From positions 223,407 through 287,406 of the forward strand of contig PGZH01000001.1 in assembly GCA_002840155.1 (NCBI GenBank): a DNA stretch of 64,000 nt, written 5' to 3'. The notes under the pieces are model-generated. The model made no database searches. It saw only the letters and a list, made by a program, of their open reading frames with translations, and was not told where the DNA came from. Position numbers and translations under genes: made by a program. This stretch comes from Gammaproteobacteria bacterium HGW-Gammaproteobacteria-13 (GTDB taxonomy: Bacteria; Pseudomonadota; Gammaproteobacteria; Pseudomonadales; Pseudomonadaceae). Below are positions 61,800 through 64,000 of the stretch, piece after piece. Each line of letters starts with the position of its first letter. The stretch's first letter is position 1.

Positions 61800-63767
61800 A
61801 TGCGTATCAAATCCAAACTGTTGGTGAGCTTTCTGGTTGCAACCCTGATTCCGGTTCTGGTGGTGGCGTTGCTGACGATTCGCAATGTCACGCAGCAGGC
61901 CAAAGAGAACTTCCTGGTATCCAGCAGCCTGGATATGAAGCTGGTGAACAACAGCTTCGCCACCTTCTTTGATTCGGTGGGCTACACCGTTTCCGCCCTG
62001 GCGGAATATCCCGCGGTCAAGGATGCCGATAACGGTGAGCTGACCACCTATTTCGGTGAGGCGCGCAAGCCGGGCGAGGTGGCCACCGCCAATGGTGGGC
62101 GCGAGAAGCAGATTTTCGATTACTTTTCCAGCATCGGTAAGAACAACCCCACCTTCGGCTACGTCTACATGAGCGATACCAAGGGCGGCTATGTGGAGTG
62201 GCCGGGCACCGGGGATTACGGTGACTGGGACCCGCGCACGCGCGAGTGGTACCCGATTGGTCGTGACGCCAACTTCACCCTGGGCCGCCGCGACGGTTAT
62301 TACTGGGAGCCGGATGATGCGGTGTATGTCTCGGTGCTCAAGGGCTTCAAGGACAACGCCGGGCAGTTCGCCGGGGTGGTGGCGGTGGATGTGTCGCTCA
62401 AGGCGCTCACCGATATGGCGCAGAAGGTGCGCTTTGGTGAAACCGGGTTTCTGATGCTGGCCGAGGGCAGCGGCACCTTGCTGGTGGATGGCCTGAAGCC
62501 GGACAACAACTTCAAGAAGGTCAGTGAGCTGCCCGGCGAGCACTTTGCGGTCATCGGCAAGACCGAGAACGGCCTGGTCGAGGTGGAGATCGACGGGGTG
62601 GCTTATATGGCCAACGTCTACACCTCGCCTGAACTGGGTTGGAAGTTTGTCGGCTTCAAACAGGCCGACGAGATCTACGCGAGCGCCCGCGAGCTGACCT
62701 GGATCACCCTGATTGTCTGCATGGTGCTGGTGCTGGTATTCGGCGCGGCTGGGGTGATTATCGCCAACCGCATCGTCAATCCGATCAATCTGGTGAAGGA
62801 CGGGCTGCGCACCATCGCCCAGGGTGAAGGTGATCTGACCCGCCGGCTGGACCTGCTCAGCAAGGATGAAACCGGCGAGTTGGCCAAGTGGTTCAATCAG
62901 TTTATCGAGTCGATCCAGGGCATGATTCGGGTGATCAAGGAGAACGCCATCAGCATGGATGGGGTTTCCAGCGATACCAACAAACGCACCACGGCGATGT
63001 CCGCCACGCTGCAGCGCCAGTTGAGTTCGGTGGAGCAGATCGTCACGGCGGTGACCGAGATGTCTTCGGCGGCCAACGAGGTGGCCAAGACCTGTGTGCA
63101 AACCGCCGAGGTGTCGGAGCAGGGCCTGGTGGCCACGCGCAATGGCAAAGAGGTGATCGCGCGCAGTACGTCGGGGGTTAACAAGCTCGGGGCCAGCATC
63201 CAGAACTCCAGCAAGGTGATTCAGGAGCTGGAGAAGGAAACGGTCAATATCAACAACATCCTCTCGACTATTCAGCAGATCGCCGAACAGACCAACCTGC
63301 TGGCGTTGAACGCGGCCATCGAAGCCGCCCGCGCGGGCGAGCAGGGGCGCGGGTTTGCGGTGGTGGCCGATGAGGTGCGCAACCTGGCTAAACGCACTCA
63401 GGACTCTACCGAGCAGATCAACAGCATCCTCAACCTGCTGGTCAACCGCATCAAGGAAGTGACGGTGAGCATGGACCAAAGCCTGGTCGAATCGGGCAAG
63501 GCCATCGTGCTGTCCGAGGAGGTCATGGCCGCCTTCGAGAGTATTGAAGGCAAGGTGCAGATGATCCGTGACATGACTATGCAGATCGCTACTGCGACTG
63601 AGGAACAGCATCTGGTGACCGAGGAAATCAACCAGAACATCGTCGCCATTAATGACGCAGTGACGCAGATATCCGCGCAAGCCGCCGAGGTGGAAAGCTA
63701 CGCCCAGGAGCAAAGCGGCCTAAGCAGTGAACTGAAACAACTGGTGGTGCGTTTCCGCACGGAGTGA
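61800..63767 (+). CDS. Methyl-accepting chemotaxis protein with dCache sensor
   Basis: A 655-residue chemoreceptor. TM1 about 8-28, periplasmic dCache_1 domain about 35-295 ([27 protein letters not shown] and [13 protein letters not shown]), TM2 about 301-325 ([20 protein letters not shown]), HAMP about 325-380, and signalling domain with the hairpin tip [39 protein letters not shown] (about 495-535). No C-terminal CheR-docking pentapeptide. The R-E-W-Y of the membrane-distal pocket is reminiscent of amine/amino-acid-binding dCache domains, but the ligand is not determined. A FliA-type promoter precedes it. Confidence 0.93.
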   Translation: MRIKSKLLVSFLVATLIPVLVVALLTIRNVTQQAKENFLVSSSLDMKLVNNSFATFFDSVGYTVSALAEYPAVKDADNGELTTYFGEARKPGEVATANGGREKQIFDYFSSIGKNNPTFGYVYMSDTKGGYVEWPGTGDYGDWDPRTREWYPIGRDANFTLGRRDGYYWEPDDAVYVSVLKGFKDNAGQFAGVVAVDVSLKALTDMAQKVRFGETGFLMLAEGSGTLLVDGLKPDNNFKKVSELPGEHFAVIGKTENGLVEVEIDGVAYMANVYTSPELGWKFVGFKQADEIYASARELTWITLIVCMVLVLVFGAAGVIIANRIVNPINLVKDGLRTIAQGEGDLTRRLDLLSKDETGELAKWFNQFIESIQGMIRVIKENAISMDGVSSDTNKRTTAMSATLQRQLSSVEQIVTAVTEMSSAANEVAKTCVQTAEVSEQGLVATRNGKEVIARSTSGVNKLGASIQNSSKVIQELEKETVNINNILSTIQQIAEQTNLLALNAAIEAARAGEQGRGFAVVADEVRNLAKRTQDSTEQINSILNLLVNRIKEVTVSMDQSLVESGKAIVLSEEVMAAFESIEGKVQMIRDMTMQIATATEEQHLVTEEINQNIVAINDAVTQISAQAAEVESYAQEQSGLSSELKQLVVRFRTE

Positions 63768-63898
63768 GGCGCGGGTTAACCCCTGAAAGCCTCGCAGTTA
63801 CGGCAATGCTGTTCAGTTAAGTGGGGCCGCTTTACGCCCCATAGAGCGGCGGGTTTTGAAATCTTCCTCGCTCTAAGTCTTTGGCAGTGGTTCAGGCC

Positions 63899-63950
63899 GT
63901 GGGATGGGTGCTAACCCATCAGCCAATTGATGGGTTAGCACCCATCCTAC
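63899..63950. repeat. Perfect 20-bp inverted repeat, GGATGGGTGCTAACCCATCA family
   Basis: GGATGGGTGCTAACCCATCA and its complement flank a 6-bp loop, 130 bp after the chemoreceptor stop. Related to 11546-11595. Confidence 0.88.
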
Positions 63951-63968
63951 GGTGGTGAGCACAAAGAA

Positions 63969-64000
63969 ATGCCGCTTCCCTGGCAAGGGCGAAGCGGCAT
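63969..64000 (-). terminator. Terminator-like hairpin at the window edge
   Basis: ATGCCGCTTC / GAAGCGGCAT with a 12-base loop; on the minus strand the stem is followed by TTCTTTGTG, so it probably ends a leftward gene beyond the window. Confidence 0.6.

Noticed and set aside
61743-63713. 656-codon antisense frame over the chemoreceptor
   Set aside because: It is a shadow of the MCP gene, with His/Leu-rich composition, no ribosome-binding site and no family.

Overview
The window is a 64 kb chromosomal stretch of a Pseudomonas-type gammaproteobacterium. It has high G+C coding sequence, many palindromic intergenic repeats with a cognate RAYT transposase, and marker genes typical of the genus: a cueR/copA copper module, a TtgR-like regulator beside RND efflux genes, oprC, bauR-bauA-bauC, and an 8-oxoguanine deaminase. 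No rRNA, tRNA, CRISPR array or prophage was seen. About 57 intact or partial protein genes and two clear gene relics are supported.

Layout. (1) 1-10901: mixed housekeeping genes: the end of a DEAD-box helicase, a VOC protein, a PAS protein with a receiver-CheC protein, a flavoprotein, a class V aminotransferase, an AT-rich AbiV-like gene (candidate phage defence), a methyltransferase, a class C beta-lactamase, a histone-deacetylase-like amidohydrolase, TesB and a HAD phosphatase. (2) 10981-14518: copper export (cueR, copA, small chaperone) with two CueR boxes and a CueR-tail relic. (3) 14505-20879: TetR repressor, two-gene RND pump without an outer-membrane channel, and a Bcr/CflA exporter. 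(4) 20882-25514: small conserved protein, PAS-PAS-PAS-GAF membrane sensor with no output domain, quinone-reductase-like enzyme, an antibiotic-monooxygenase-like gene broken by an amber codon, and a LysR regulator. (5) 25597-35273: a copper/iron uptake island: two DUF2946 proteins, two TonB-dependent receptors (one is OprC with its Cys-x3-Met and His-x-Met copper ligands but a frameshifted C-terminus), two large and one small PepSY proteins, a PCuAC chaperone and a cytochrome b561.

(6) 35352-51435: a purine/N-heterocycle region. One arm holds an adenine/adenosine deaminase, a 2-oxoglutarate/Fe oxygenase and a BMP-type nucleoside ABC importer. The other is driven by a good sigma-54 promoter with an NtrC-like site and a three-hairpin leader. 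It encodes an NMT1-type ABC importer, a Rieske oxygenase, an 8-oxoguanine deaminase and the flavin/ferredoxin reductase that would feed the oxygenase. A RutR-like TetR gene lies between the arms. This is the best candidate for an undescribed pathway: uptake, oxygenation and deamination of a purine-like nitrogen source.

(7) 51452-59163: MFS-like carrier, Tat-exported aldo/keto reductase, a 142-bp MITE, bauR-bauA-bauC for beta-alanine catabolism, and a PuuD-like amidotransferase hydrolase. (8) 59260-64000: an AT-rich orphan HsdR-N nuclease, the RAYT between inverted REPs, about 0.7 kb of non-coding decayed sequence, and a dCache chemoreceptor behind a FliA-type promoter. Several different palindromic repeat families fill the gaps between genes throughout.
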